Positions 43,161-55,200 of a stretch of DNA of 64,000 bases are shown here, in pieces (the first letter of the stretch is position 1; each line of letters opens with the position of its first letter). The position numbers and the translations under genes are program-made. The notes beneath the pieces were generated by a model, which did not search any database, was not told the origin of the DNA, and saw only the letters and a list, made by a program, of their open reading frames with translations. The stretch is from contig NZ_JAAWWL010000002.1 of assembly GCF_012272815.1 (NCBI RefSeq), positions 62,001 to 126,000 of the forward strand, read 5' to 3'. Source of the stretch: Croceivirga thetidis. Its GTDB lineage: Bacteria; Bacteroidota; Bacteroidia; Flavobacteriales; Flavobacteriaceae.

Positions 43161-46100
43161 ATGAAAAACATTACCCTTACATTTCTGTTTTTTACACTAA
43201 TGACCCTAGCGGGTTACGGCCAAAAAGTGGCCATTGTAAGTTTAAACCACACCTCGCCCGATGGTATGGCAATTGTAGCGCTTGAAGATTTGCCTTCTGG
43301 CGAAACATTCTATTATACCGATAAGGAGTACGATGCTGCTAATGATGCATTTGAACCACAAGAAGTTGTGGTTGAGATCGTATTGACCTCGGCAATGGCC
43401 AGGGGGCAGGTCATTACCATTTCAGAAATCTCTTCAGATGTGCTGAGTTTTACTTGCACCAGTGGTTGCACGGGTTCAGCTACGGTAATTGATTCAGTGA
43501 ACACGAATTTTTCATTGGCTACCGATGGAGAGGGGCATTACTTATACGCTGATGATGATACCGACCCCACCAATGGCATTACCGAAATCTATTGTGTGGT
43601 TTTTACGGGTAGTGGTGAGAACCCGGTGGTAAATGGTGGTCCAATACCCGCTAATGAAGATCCGACGTCGGATTTTCCAGATGCAATTGTGGTCGATGGC
43701 TTCCCGGCCTCCGATCCTGGGTTCACAGAATTTAATCCAGCTTTACGAAGTGGTTCGGTTTCAAAAAGCGATCTGGAGGACCCCGCTAATTGGACACACG
43801 GTCAAGCAAATGCTACACCATCACAGACACCCTTTACAGATATTGCAGTTGGGGGTGATACCACCCCACCAACAATTACCTGTCCAACCGTTTCGCCCGC
43901 TGCATTGGATATAAATTGTGAAAATGCATTGCCTGATTATAGAAGTTTCCCTACGGTGGCCGATGATATGGACCCAAATCCCGTAGTAACGCAAGACCCT
44001 GCCCCAGGTACGATTCATTCAACGGATATTGACGTCACCTTAACAGCAACTGATGCCTCGGGTAATTCAGCTTCCTGCACTTTTACCTTAGAAGTAATAG
44101 ATGCAATAGCTCCCTCAGCGGTCTGTCGAAACATCAGGGTGCAACTAGATGCTTCTGGCAATGCTACCATTACAGCAGCTGATATTGATGGTGGTTCTAC
44201 TGATAATTGTGGTGTCACTGCCTTAGTGGCAAGCAAGACTGCTTTTACAACAGCTGATGTAGGTGATAATGACGTTACACTTACGGTATCTGATGCGGAT
44301 AACAATATGTCTACTTGTACCGCTATAGTTACGGTTGAGGACAATGTGGCACCAAACGCTGTATGTATTCCTTCCAACTCGATAACCTTGAGATTGGGCC
44401 TTGATGGAACAGCAAGTTTATTTGCCAATGCTATTGATAATGGTTCAAATGATGCTTCGGGGATAGCCAATTTGGAAGTTAGTCCTGACCTTTTCACCTG
44501 TGCTGATTTTGGGGAGCGTACGGTAACTCTAACGGTAACCGATAATAATGGCAATGTGTCTTTCTGTAGCACTATTATTCAAATTGATGATGTTTTGCCC
44601 CCAGAAATCACATGCCCATCTGATGTGATGAGAACGAGTAGCAGTTCACTGGTTTTGACTTTGGCCGATCTTGGTACACCGTCTACGCTGGATAATTGTA
44701 ATGTGGCCAGTGTCGTGGGTACACGTTCTGATAATAATAGCACAGATTTGGTAGCCGCACCCTTTCCACAAGGGGTTACTAACATCAACTATGTGGTTAC
44801 CGATATTCATGGCTTAACAAACACTTGCTCCCAGACCGTAACCATTATGCCACCGCCCTTGGTCAATGTCCCAAATGTGGTTGGTTTACAACAAGCCACG
44901 GCTGAATCGAATCTTTTACTTGCTGGTTTGACGATAGGCACAGTGACCACAGCCAATGATAATACGGTGCCTGCTGGTAATGTTATCAGTCAAAACCCAA
45001 CTTCTGGAACTTCAGTGGCAGAAAACAGTCCAGTTGATTTGGTAGTTTCCTTAGGGCCATCTTGTATAGTTTCAATCGATACCCAGCCTCAAGACCCAAC
45101 AGTATGCGAATTTGACTCATTAAGTTTGTCAGTAGTCGCTTCAGGGACTGGGACTCTATCGTATCAATGGCAATTTGCTGCGCCTGGATCATCTAGTTTT
45201 AGTGATGTTCTAACCAATTCGCCAACAGTTCAAGTTGGGGCAACTGTAAGTTTAGGTGCCAATGGTAACCAATACAGAGTAATTGTTACCAGTGACAATG
45301 GTACACCGAGCGATTCAAGTGATGATTGTTCAGTAACCAGTGATGCAGTGACACTAACGGTAAACCCATTGCCAACCGTAACCTTTACGGCCCCGGACGA
45401 CCTTTGTATTGATGCAGGAGTCCAAACCGGTCGAGGAGGGGGTACACCCGCCCAAGGTCCGTCAGCAGGAGATTCTGGAGTCTATAGCGGCCCAGGGGTA
45501 ACCGACGACGGCAATGGTATGACCTATTCTTTTGACCCTGCGGTAGCCGGTGTTGGGGTACATGAAATTACCTATGAATATACCGATGGCAATGGCTGTA
45601 CAGGTTTAGCCACAGATGAGGTTGAAGTTTTTGCTTTACCCGTACTTACGTTTACCGCCCTTGCAGATTTGCCAGTTAACGCAGGCGTACAAACCAATCT
45701 TGGCGGGGGTAATCCCGTAGGTGGGGTCTATAGCGGTATAGGAGTAACAGACAATGGTGACAGTACCTATGATTTCGACCCTTCAGTCCCTGGTGTGGGC
45801 ACCCATACTATTACCTATACCTATACTAATCTCAATGGTTGTACAAATTCAGCCAGTGATGATGTTGTGGTGCTACCAGCACAACCGCTATGTAGTGTGA
45901 CTATCGAGGTTCAACCGGTTGATGCTTCTTTATGTTTGTCCCCGTTACCTATTGGGGCCAGTATTTCGGTAACTGCGGTTACCAATGGCGCAAGTTTGAG
46001 TTACCAATGGGAGCAATTGCTTAGTGGTAGTTCAACTTGGACTGAGATTGGACCAGATAGTAATGAGTTGTTGTTTCAAGCGCCACCACTTTCATGGGAT

Positions 46101-48968
46101 GACTCACAATACCGGGTGATTGTCACCTCTGACAATGGTACCCCTGCTGACGATACAGACGATTGTTCGGAAACCAGTGATTCGGCAACCTTATCGGTAA
46201 ATGAACTTCCAACCGTAACCTTTACAGCCCCTGGGCCATTTCAACAGGCCTCTGGTATAGAAACAGGCTTGGGAGGTGGACTGCCCGTTGGTGGTGTTTA
46301 CTCAGGTAGTGGAGTTTCTGACGATGGTAATGGCGAAACCTTTTCATTCGATACGGCGTTTCTAGATTCTGAACAGGTTGAAGTTACCTATACCTTCACA
46401 GATGCAAATGGTTGTACCAATTTTGCTAGGGATAATATTGTTAGTGGTATTCCAGAAATTTCAATCGATGATGTAGTCCTAGCTGAAGGTACGGGTGGCA
46501 CAACGACATTCGTATTTACAGCTACGCTAAGTCGAGCGAGTGCAAATACGATTACTGTTGATTATGAAACTTTAGATGGTACTGCAGTTGCCACAGAAGA
46601 TTACACAGAAGTGGAAGCTACCTTGACGTTTAATCCCGGAGAAACTTCCAAATCATTTGGTATCGACGTAAACCCAGATTCAGCATTTGAGTCGGACGAG
46701 ACCTTTTTCATACAACTGGTTGACCCCGTCAATGCTGCCATTGCCGATAATGAGGGTATTGGTACGATACTGAATGATGATGCCCCCGCTGCGATTTACA
46801 TCAACTCCGGCGGCGGCGAGACGGTATTCGATGGCAAGACCTTTGTTGCCGATACGAATTTCAATGGGGGAGTGACCGCGGCCAATACAAGCCTTGCGAT
46901 AGCTGAACTGTTCCAGAGCGAGCGTAATGGTCCCAGTGAGGAATTTGGTTATGACATTCCCTTACCAAATGGGGAGTACCAGGTCACACTTTACTTTGCC
47001 GAGACCTTCTGGGGATTGGGCACACGGCCCGGTATTGGCGCGAGGGTATTCGATATAATGCTCGAGGGGAACACAGTGCTCGATGATTATGATATCATTG
47101 CCGATGCCGGTGGTGCTGCGATTCCGATAGCCAAGACCTTTACAGTAGTAGTCAACGATGGCCAACTGGACCTTGACCTTGACAGTCTTGGCGATGACGG
47201 TTCGGACAGGCCCAAGCTATCAGGTATAGGCATTGTAGGCGGTTCCGGGGCCCCTGTGAACACCAAACCGGTAATTACCCTCAACGGTCCCGTAGTGGTG
47301 ACCTTGATCCAAGGGGAGACCTATATCGAGGAGGGAGCTACGGCGAACGACCTTGAAGATGGCCCTATACCGGTACTGATCGGTGGTGAGACGGTAGATA
47401 CCTCCACCCCGAATACGTATATCGTTACCTATAATACGGTCGATAGCGGTGGCCTTGCGGCAGATGAGGTGACCCGTGCAGTGACGGTATTACCATTGGG
47501 CAATCCGGATTTTGCACTGCGCATCAATGTCGGCGGCCCTGATACGGTGCTCAACGGCGATGACTTTATGGCCGACGCCTTCTTTGATGGCGGCCTAGCA
47601 AGCACCAATGGCAGTCTTGCCGTACCAAGCCTGCACCAAAGTGTACGCACATCACCAACTCAGGAGTTTGGTTATGACATCCCACTTGCGGATGGCGACT
47701 ACACGGTAACACTTTATTTCACGGAGACCTTCTGGGGATTGGGCACACGGCCCGGAGCAGGTTCACGGGTGTTCGATGTGATGATGGAGGGCATTACCGT
47801 ACTTGACGATTATGATATCATTGCCGACATCGGTGGAGCGGGCATTCCCGTGACAAAGAGCTTCGCGGTTACGGTCACAGGCGGGCAGTTGGACATCGAC
47901 CTTGATGCCCTAGGGCCTGACGGTGCCAACCAACCTACCTTATCGGGTATTGAAATAGAGGGTACGGGTGGCCCAGTGAACAACAAGCCAGTGATAAGCC
48001 TTAACGGCCTGGCGAACATCACCCTGACCGAAGGGGACGCCTATACCGAAGAAGGCGCAACGGCGAACGACCCAGAGGATGGCCCAGTAGCGGTAAGCAT
48101 CGGGGGCGATACTGTTGATACAGGCACACCGGGCACCTATGTGGTGACCTACGACGCCGTCGATAGCCAAGGACTTGCAGCCGACCAGGTGGTCCGAACG
48201 GTCACGGTACAGGCTGATGGCCCAACGGACTTTGCCCTTCGCATCAACGCGGGAGGCCCTGAGACCGTATTGGGCGGCGATACCTTTATAGCTGACGCCT
48301 TCTTTACCGGCGGCGGCACAGGAAGCAACGCTGGTCTCGCGGTCCCTGAACTGCACCAGACCGAACGTACCTCACCGACACAGGAGTTCGGATACGAATT
48401 ACCATTGGTGAACGGACAGTACGAGGTGACGCTTTACTTTACCGAGATATTCTGGGGTATCGGAACCCGACCAGGGGTAGGAGCCCGAGTGTTCGACGTA
48501 CAGTTGGAGGGCAGCACGGTATTGGATGACTTTGACATTGTAGCGGACAGTGGTGCCGGGGTAGCGGTGAGCAAGACCTTTACGATAACGGTATTGGACG
48601 GACAGTTCGACCTTTACCTGGAAAGCCTAGGTTCGGATGGTGCAAACCAACCGACGCTATCGGGCATAGAGATCGAATCGATTGGAACGATGGCCTCGCC
48701 ATTACAGTTCAATACGAACAGCATGTCGTTATCACCGAACCCAGCGAACATCACCTCTGTGGTCTCTTTCGAGGAACCTGAGGAGATAGAGCAGATACAG
48801 GTATTCGATTTAACGGGTAGATTGATTCAGAGCTTCGATGCGAAGAAGATAAGAAACGGTGATACCTTTGAGATGGACGTGTACCCGATACCAGTGGGCA
48901 CCTACATCGTTAGGGCTGAAAGTCCTTCGGGCTTCCAGTACAACAAACAGATGGTCATCAAACGCTAA
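43161..48968 (+). CDS. Giant T9SS-secreted multidomain protein (HYR, PASTA, Calx-beta, malectin)
   Basis: 1935 residues. The signal peptide ends about residue 20 ('TLAGYGQ'). Order: an N-terminal beta domain (~21-230); HYR/Ig-like repeats with Cys pairs (~233-560); a PASTA domain (~567-631, 'VPNVVGLQQATAESNL'); Ig-like and 'VYSGxGVTDDG' repeats (~640-1095); Calx-beta (~1097-1206); malectin (1211-1361); DUF5011 (1367-1444); malectin (1449-1600); DUF5011 (1605-1683); malectin (1688-1843). A type A T9SS sorting domain ends in 'KQMVIKR'. It is probably a cell-surface adhesin or glycan-binding protein. It is the last gene of the tail-collar operon; its final ~1 kb is nearly identical to the end of the GH16 gene. 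Confidence 0.9.
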   Translation: MKNITLTFLFFTLMTLAGYGQKVAIVSLNHTSPDGMAIVALEDLPSGETFYYTDKEYDAANDAFEPQEVVVEIVLTSAMARGQVITISEISSDVLSFTCTSGCTGSATVIDSVNTNFSLATDGEGHYLYADDDTDPTNGITEIYCVVFTGSGENPVVNGGPIPANEDPTSDFPDAIVVDGFPASDPGFTEFNPALRSGSVSKSDLEDPANWTHGQANATPSQTPFTDIAVGGDTTPPTITCPTVSPAALDINCENALPDYRSFPTVADDMDPNPVVTQDPAPGTIHSTDIDVTLTATDASGNSASCTFTLEVIDAIAPSAVCRNIRVQLDASGNATITAADIDGGSTDNCGVTALVASKTAFTTADVGDNDVTLTVSDADNNMSTCTAIVTVEDNVAPNAVCIPSNSITLRLGLDGTASLFANAIDNGSNDASGIANLEVSPDLFTCADFGERTVTLTVTDNNGNVSFCSTIIQIDDVLPPEITCPSDVMRTSSSSLVLTLADLGTPSTLDNCNVASVVGTRSDNNSTDLVAAPFPQGVTNINYVVTDIHGLTNTCSQTVTIMPPPLVNVPNVVGLQQATAESNLLLAGLTIGTVTTANDNTVPAGNVISQNPTSGTSVAENSPVDLVVSLGPSCIVSIDTQPQDPTVCEFDSLSLSVVASGTGTLSYQWQFAAPGSSSFSDVLTNSPTVQVGATVSLGANGNQYRVIVTSDNGTPSDSSDDCSVTSDAVTLTVNPLPTVTFTAPDDLCIDAGVQTGRGGGTPAQGPSAGDSGVYSGPGVTDDGNGMTYSFDPAVAGVGVHEITYEYTDGNGCTGLATDEVEVFALPVLTFTALADLPVNAGVQTNLGGGNPVGGVYSGIGVTDNGDSTYDFDPSVPGVGTHTITYTYTNLNGCTNSASDDVVVLPAQPLCSVTIEVQPVDASLCLSPLPIGASISVTAVTNGASLSYQWEQLLSGSSTWTEIGPDSNELLFQAPPLSWDDSQYRVIVTSDNGTPADDTDDCSETSDSATLSVNELPTVTFTAPGPFQQASGIETGLGGGLPVGGVYSGSGVSDDGNGETFSFDTAFLDSEQVEVTYTFTDANGCTNFARDNIVSGIPEISIDDVVLAEGTGGTTTFVFTATLSRASANTITVDYETLDGTAVATEDYTEVEATLTFNPGETSKSFGIDVNPDSAFESDETFFIQLVDPVNAAIADNEGIGTILNDDAPAAIYINSGGGETVFDGKTFVADTNFNGGVTAANTSLAIAELFQSERNGPSEEFGYDIPLPNGEYQVTLYFAETFWGLGTRPGIGARVFDIMLEGNTVLDDYDIIADAGGAAIPIAKTFTVVVNDGQLDLDLDSLGDDGSDRPKLSGIGIVGGSGAPVNTKPVITLNGPVVVTLIQGETYIEEGATANDLEDGPIPVLIGGETVDTSTPNTYIVTYNTVDSGGLAADEVTRAVTVLPLGNPDFALRINVGGPDTVLNGDDFMADAFFDGGLASTNGSLAVPSLHQSVRTSPTQEFGYDIPLADGDYTVTLYFTETFWGLGTRPGAGSRVFDVMMEGITVLDDYDIIADIGGAGIPVTKSFAVTVTGGQLDIDLDALGPDGANQPTLSGIEIEGTGGPVNNKPVISLNGLANITLTEGDAYTEEGATANDPEDGPVAVSIGGDTVDTGTPGTYVVTYDAVDSQGLAADQVVRTVTVQADGPTDFALRINAGGPETVLGGDTFIADAFFTGGGTGSNAGLAVPELHQTERTSPTQEFGYELPLVNGQYEVTLYFTEIFWGIGTRPGVGARVFDVQLEGSTVLDDFDIVADSGAGVAVSKTFTITVLDGQFDLYLESLGSDGANQPTLSGIEIESIGTMASPLQFNTNSMSLSPNPANITSVVSFEEPEEIEQIQVFDLTGRLIQSFDAKKIRNGDTFEMDVYPIPVGTYIVRAESPSGFQYNKQMVIKR

Positions 48969-49024
48969 TGACCACACCAAACTGACCAAAATAAAAAGCC
49001 GCTCCCAAGAGCGGCTTTTTAATT
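47979..49024 (+). repeat. Duplicated DUF5011-malectin-sorting cassette, copy 1
   Basis: 1046 bp from 'NNKPVISLNG' through the stop codon and terminator, nearly identical to 55662-56707 at a constant offset of 7683 bp with no net indels. It differs at scattered positions, mostly in a few malectin loops and near the sorting domain. Confidence 0.93.
48993..49020 (+). terminator. Terminator of the tail-collar operon
   Basis: Perfect stem AAAAAGCCGCTC / GAGCGGCTTTTT with CCAA loop, 25 bp after the stop codon. The same terminator follows the GH16 gene with loop CCGG. Confidence 0.92.
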
Positions 49025-49130
49025 GTTCAAAGTTGGCGCAAATAGTCTAAAAATCGTATTACTTAGTGTGTCAACCTTTTCCTTAAAAAAATGAAGAATC
49101 ACAAAAAATTACAATCAAAAATTACATATA

Positions 49131-49202
49131 TGTTTAACGATATCTTCAAATAGTAACGAATTCGCATCTTTTCGTTAAACAAGATTGTGAAAGACCGTTA
49201 AA
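49131..49202. promoter_or_regulatory. Candidate operator cluster upstream of the GH16 gene
   Basis: TGTTTAACGA (49131-49140) and TCGTTAAACA (49172-49181) are exact reverse complements. A third half site CGTTAAA lies at 49196-49202 and is followed by a TTAAC inverted repeat. Spacing of the centres is ~41 and ~22 bp, close to whole helical turns. A weak -7 element TATTTTTC (49225-49232) is downstream. The regulator is unknown. Confidence 0.4.
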
Positions 49203-49250
49203 TAAATTAACTTATATCACTTTTTATTTTTCTAACTAACACCTCACCAA

Positions 49251-52200
49251 ATGAAAAGAAATTACCTTTCTCAGTACAAGGTTGTACGCTTATTTTTCAA
49301 ATGCAGTACGGCCTTATTTTTTTGCCTCTTTTTCCAGTTTTCTTTCGCTCAGAATTACCAATTGGTATTTGAGGATGAGTTCGATGGAACAGCGGTTGAT
49401 TTAACCAATTGGACCTTCCAAATTGGCGATGGAACCAGCGAAGGAATTCCCGGTTGGGGAAACAATGAACTACAGTATTACCGAGAAGAGAATACTACGG
49501 TTGCCAATGGTTTTATGACCATAACCGCAAAAGAAGAGAGCTTTGGCGGTTACAATTACACTTCATCAAGGCTGATAACCAAGAACAAACAGGATTTTAC
49601 CTATGGTAGAATGGAAATGCGGGCAAAAATGCCGATTGGTAAAGGCATGTGGCCAGCATTTTGGATGTTGTTTACTGACCCAACGATTTATGGTAGTTGG
49701 GCTGCCGGAGGTGAAATCGATATTATGGAATATCTCGGGGACAAACCTGAGGAAATCATCGGTACCATCCATTATGGTCAACCTTTCCCCGGTAATTTAT
49801 TTACTACCGAAGAATTTATATTGACCGATGGCACCAATTTTAATGACGACTTTCATGAATTTGCCATAGAATGGGAACCCGGTGAGATTCGTTGGTACGT
49901 CGATGATATTTTATATGCAACCCAAAACGATTGGTTTTCCAATGGTGGTCCATACCCAGCACCTTTTGACCAACCTTTTCACTTTCTTTTGAATTTGGCC
50001 GTTGGGGGTAACCTACCCGGTAATCCTGACGCGACCACGGTATTTCCGCAAGAGTATGTAATCGACTATGTACGGGTTTATGAAGATTTAGACTTACCGA
50101 CCGTGGTTTTGAACAGTCCATCTGACGGCGACACTTTTAGTGCTGGCGATGCTATTACACTTACGGCAACACCTGCTGCAACGCAAGGTGTAGATAAGGT
50201 TGAATTTTACCAAGGGGATCTAAAATTGGGTGAGGCCACTTCATCCCCTTATGAAATTACCATTTCCGATATAGCTGAAGGTAGTTATAGAATCCGTGCT
50301 TTGGTCATAGATTTGGCTGGTAAGATCAATTACTCGCCTTTTGCCGAAATACAGGTGGGTGCCGAAGATCAAGGTCCCTACGCCTTGGTGCCAGTGGGCA
50401 TCCCCGGTATGGTTGAGGCCGAAAATTTTGATGTCGGAGGCCAAGGTGTTGCTTATAACGATTCCGACCCAACCTTAAACGAGGGTACGAAAGTCGTGGC
50501 CAATAGATATCGGAATGACGAAGGCCCTGACATTGAGCCAACTTCAGATACAGGTGGAGGTTCCAATATCGGTTTTGTTGCCGATGGGGAATGGTTGGAG
50601 TATACCGTTAATGTAGCACAGGCTGGTAGTTATGATATCATTGCAAGAGTTGCTTCAGGTGGAAGTTCCGGTTCGTTTAATCTCGAATTTGATGGCGTGG
50701 ATAAGACAGGTGCAATTGGTGTTCCTGCCACAGGAGGTTTTCAGTCTTGGGCGGATGTTATTAAAGAAAGTGTAGTTCTTGAGGCAGGAATTCAGGTTTT
50801 ACGCATCAACTTTTTAGTTGGTGGTTTTAATATCAATAAAATCACCTTTCAACCAGCCGACCCAAGTTCTGGCGAAAAAGTCGTCTTTGACGATATGGAA
50901 CATGGTGATCCATTCAACAATGCGTGGTTCGCTTTTGGTGGTTCAGTCGGTGGCGGTGGGGTTGACCCCAATGCGAGCGATCTACCTCCTCTTAATGGTG
51001 GGGCTTTTTCACTACAGACCGGTTGGGGATCTGGCGGAACGCCTGGTTTTTATGGTGGTTTCGGCCGTACTAACCTGGTTAACATCTCGCAGACCACATT
51101 TTTCAATATGTGGATAAACCCAGACGCTGATCAAGATTATACCCTCGAAATCAATCTACAGGAACTCGATGAGGGCAATTCGGCCAGAGACGAATTTCAA
51201 TACAATTTAACGGTAAGTCCAACTGGTCCAGGTGCAATTGCCGGAGGTGGTTGGCAGCTGATTTCTATACCCTTGACCGACTTTTTTGATGACAATTCAA
51301 ATATTGTCGATGGCAATTCGGTATTGGATGACCTCATAGAAAATGTGGTGATTGCGGTGATAGGAAATACAGGTTCCGATGCCACCTTTAGAACGGATTA
51401 TTGGTCGTTCACCAATGGACCACTTGGTCCTGAGATTATGGTTGATCCAATTTCACATGATTATGGTGATGCTGCCTTGAATACCACAAGTTCCCGTGTT
51501 TTTAGTGTGACCAACGAAGGCTGCACGGCGTTGAACATTACTGGTTTTAGTTTGACCGGTACCGATACCTCTGAATTTTCATTACCTAACGGAAATGACC
51601 CTTTTGTAGTGAGCCCTGGTCAATCGCAAAATATTTTGGTCAGATTTAACCCAACATCTTTAGGAGCCAAAACAGCTACCTTGACAATCAATAGTGATGA
51701 TGCCGATGAAGGGTTAATTGAAATTCCATTGACCGGCACCGGCATTGAAGGTACAGGTACCAACAAGGTGGTATTTGACGATATGGAACATGGTGATCCA
51801 GATGCAGATTCGGGTTATTTTACGTTTAATGGGGAATCCACACCATCTGTAAGTGCGACCACCACAGATTTACCTCCAGAAGACGGTGGCGGTTTTGCCA
51901 TTGACGTCAGCCTTGATGGAGGATCTGCAGGAGGCTTTTTAGGTGGCTTCGGAAGAACCTTCCCAATTGACTTGACAGATATGACCCATTTCAATTTCTG
52001 GATAAATCCGGATGCAGGTCAAGACTATACCATTGAGATACAGTTGCAGGAAGATGATAATGGCGATGATGATGTGCCATTCGGTTCTGCTGATGATGAT
52101 GAATTCCAGTACAACCTGACCGTAAACGCATCGGGTCAGGCTGTAAGTGGAGGTGGATGGCAGTTGATTTCAATTCCGCTATCCAGCTTTTTTGATGACG

Positions 52201-55200
52201 GAACCTTTTTTGGTGGAAATGGAATTTTAGATCCCATTTCTACGGCTAATGGAGGCAATGGACAATTGGTAAATGTAATCTTCGGATTCTTGACAAATTC
52301 TGGAGCACCCATTAGCTTTAGAACAGACCTTTGGTGCTTTTCACAAGAACCTATTGATGAGACAGGACCGATGGTTGCTGCACCTGATCCAACCGAAGAC
52401 CCGGCCAATGTCATTTCCTTGTTCAGTAATGTCTACGATGACGTACCAGTTGATACCTTTCGAACGGACTGGTCAAACGGAAATCTAGAAGACGTTCAAA
52501 TAGAGGGTAATGATACCAAGAAGTACACCAACTTAAGTTTTGTAGGTATTGAGACGGTCGCGAACCAAATTGACATTACTGGAATGACACATTTCCATAC
52601 GGATATTTGGACTCCTGATGCGACACAGTTTAGGATAAAGTTGGTTGATTTTGGAATGGATGGTGCTTTTGATGGCGGAGACGATGTTGAGCATGAGATA
52701 ACCATTGAGAATCCAGCCCAAGGGGAGTGGGTAAGTTTGGATTTACCGCTTACTGATTTTACTGGGTTAACAACAAAAATGAACATTGCGCAACTGATAT
52801 ACTCAGGCCAACCTGCCGGTCAGTTTACGGTGTTTGTGGATAACATTTATTTCTACAATGCAGACGCTGCACCAGGTGACAAAGTGGTTTTTGATGATAT
52901 GGAACATGGTGACCCATTCAATAACGGATGGTTTGCTTTCAATGGTGATGGGGGAGGTGGCCTAGACGCCAATTCCAGCGATTTACCTCCTGAAAATGGT
53001 GGTTCATTTTCATTGCAAACTGGTTGGGGTATCGGCACAGGAGGATTCGTAGGAGGTTTTGGTAGATCAAACACCGTCGATATTTCTGGAATGACCAACT
53101 TTGACATGTGGATCAACCCAGATGCAGCGCAAGACTACGTCCTTGAAATAAATCTACAAGAAGATGAAAATGGTGATGGTGCTCCGGATGAAGAATTTCA
53201 ATACAACTTACCTATCAATCCAACTTCAACAATAAGTGCAGGTGGAGGATGGCAACAGGTTTCAATACCGTTGGCTGACTTCTTTGACGACAATAGTTTT
53301 CTTAATGGTGGTAATGGGGTAATGGATAATACCATTGTCAATATTGTTATTGCCGTTGTTAGTACTGCAGGAGGAGACGCCACGTTCAGAACCGATTTCT
53401 GGTGTTTTTCTCGAGAATCATCAGGCCCTTCAGAACCAATGGTAGCGGCACCTGACCCAACACAAGATCCAGCGAATGTGATTTCATTGTTCAGTGGCGT
53501 CTATAACGACGTTCCGGTAGATACTTTTAGAACCCCATGGTCTGATGCTACATTCGAAGATGTGCTTATTGAAGGCAATGCCACCAAAAAATATAGTGCA
53601 CTGAATTTTGTTGGCATCGAGACCGTTGCAAACCAGATTGATGTAACGGGAATGACGCATTTCAGAACGGATATTTGGACTGCCGATGCGACACAGTTCA
53701 GGATAAAGCTTGTTGATTTTGGGGAAGACGGCGCCTTTGATGGTGGTGATGACGTTGAACATGAAATTACGATTGAGAATCCTGCACAAGGCGAATGGAT
53801 AAGCTTGGATATTCCACTAGCGGACTTTACAGGTCTTACCAAAAAGATGAATATTGCGCAACTCATCTATGCAGGTCAACCTGCGGGGGAGTTCACCGTA
53901 TTTATTGATAACATCTATTTCTACAATGCTGATGCGGGTACTGGTCCTACCGAACCAATGGTAGCTGCCCCTGACCCAACACAGGATTCAGCGAATGTCA
54001 TTTCATTATTCAGTGGTGTCTACAACGATGTTCCGGTAGATACTTTTAGAACCCCATGGTCCGATGCAACATTGGAAGATGTACTGATAGAAGGCAACGC
54101 TACCAAGAAGTACAGTGCATTGAACTTTGTCGGTATTGAGACCGTTGCGAACCAGATTGATGCTACTGGAATGACGCATTTCAGCGTGGATGTTTGGTCG
54201 GCAGATGCTACCCAGTTCAGAATAAAGCTTGTTGATTTTGGGGAAGATGGTGCTTTTGATGGGGGTGATGACGTTGAACATGAATTAACCTTTGAGAATC
54301 CTGCACAAGGTGAATGGATAAGCTATGACATTCCATTGACGGCGTTTGAAGGTTTGACCAAGAAGATGAATATTGCACAGCTGATTTTTGCAGGTCAACC
54401 AGCTGGGGAGTTTACGGTATTCATTGACAATATATATTTCTATAACGCCGATACAGGTGGCGGAAATCCTGATTTTGCCCTCTACATCAATTCTGGTGGT
54501 GGTGAGACGGTATTCGAGGGCAAGACCTTCCAGGCGGACACTTATTTCAATGGTGGAGATGCCTATTCCAATGCCCTTGTTCCGGTAGCGGAGCTCCACC
54601 AGAGCGAGCGAACCTCAGGCAGTAAGGCCTTTGGCTATGGCATCCCCGTACCTGATGGGGAGTACGATGTATCACTGTACTTCACCGAACTGTTCTGGGG
54701 CTCTTTCGGCGGCGGCGTTGGCAGCCGTGTGTTCGATGTGATGCTTGAGGGCGGCACGGTGCTCGACGACTATGACATCATTGCAGAGGTGGGTGCCGGA
54801 GTACCGGTAAAGCGCACCTTCCGTGTAACGGTATCGGACGGGGAACTGAACATCGATTTGGACGCCCTTGGCCTTGATGGTCTTGACCAACCGACGCTAT
54901 CGGGCATCTGCGTAGTGAGCGTTGGCGGTGGAGCGGTGAACACCAAACCCGTGATAACCCTCAACGGAGCAGCAAGCATCACCCTTAACGTAGGGGACAC
55001 CTATGTAGAGGAAGGTGCCACAGCCACTGACCCCGAGGAGGGCGACCTACCTGTAGGTTCGATAACGATAGGTGGCGATACTGTTGATACAGGCACCCCT
55101 GGCACCTATGTGGTGACCTATAACGTAATGGACAGTGAGGGCCTTGCCGCCGACCAGGTAACAAGGACGGTGAGTGTTGAGACGCTTGACGAACCGAACT

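Noticed and set aside
44015-44572. 185-codon minus-strand frame inside the giant T9SS gene
   Set aside because: Low-complexity antisense of HYR repeats without a recognisable domain.
47940-48356. Minus-strand frames of 138 codons repeated at 55623-56039
   Set aside because: Both copies arise because the GC-rich cassette is duplicated; the plus-strand frame encodes DUF5011/malectin domains.
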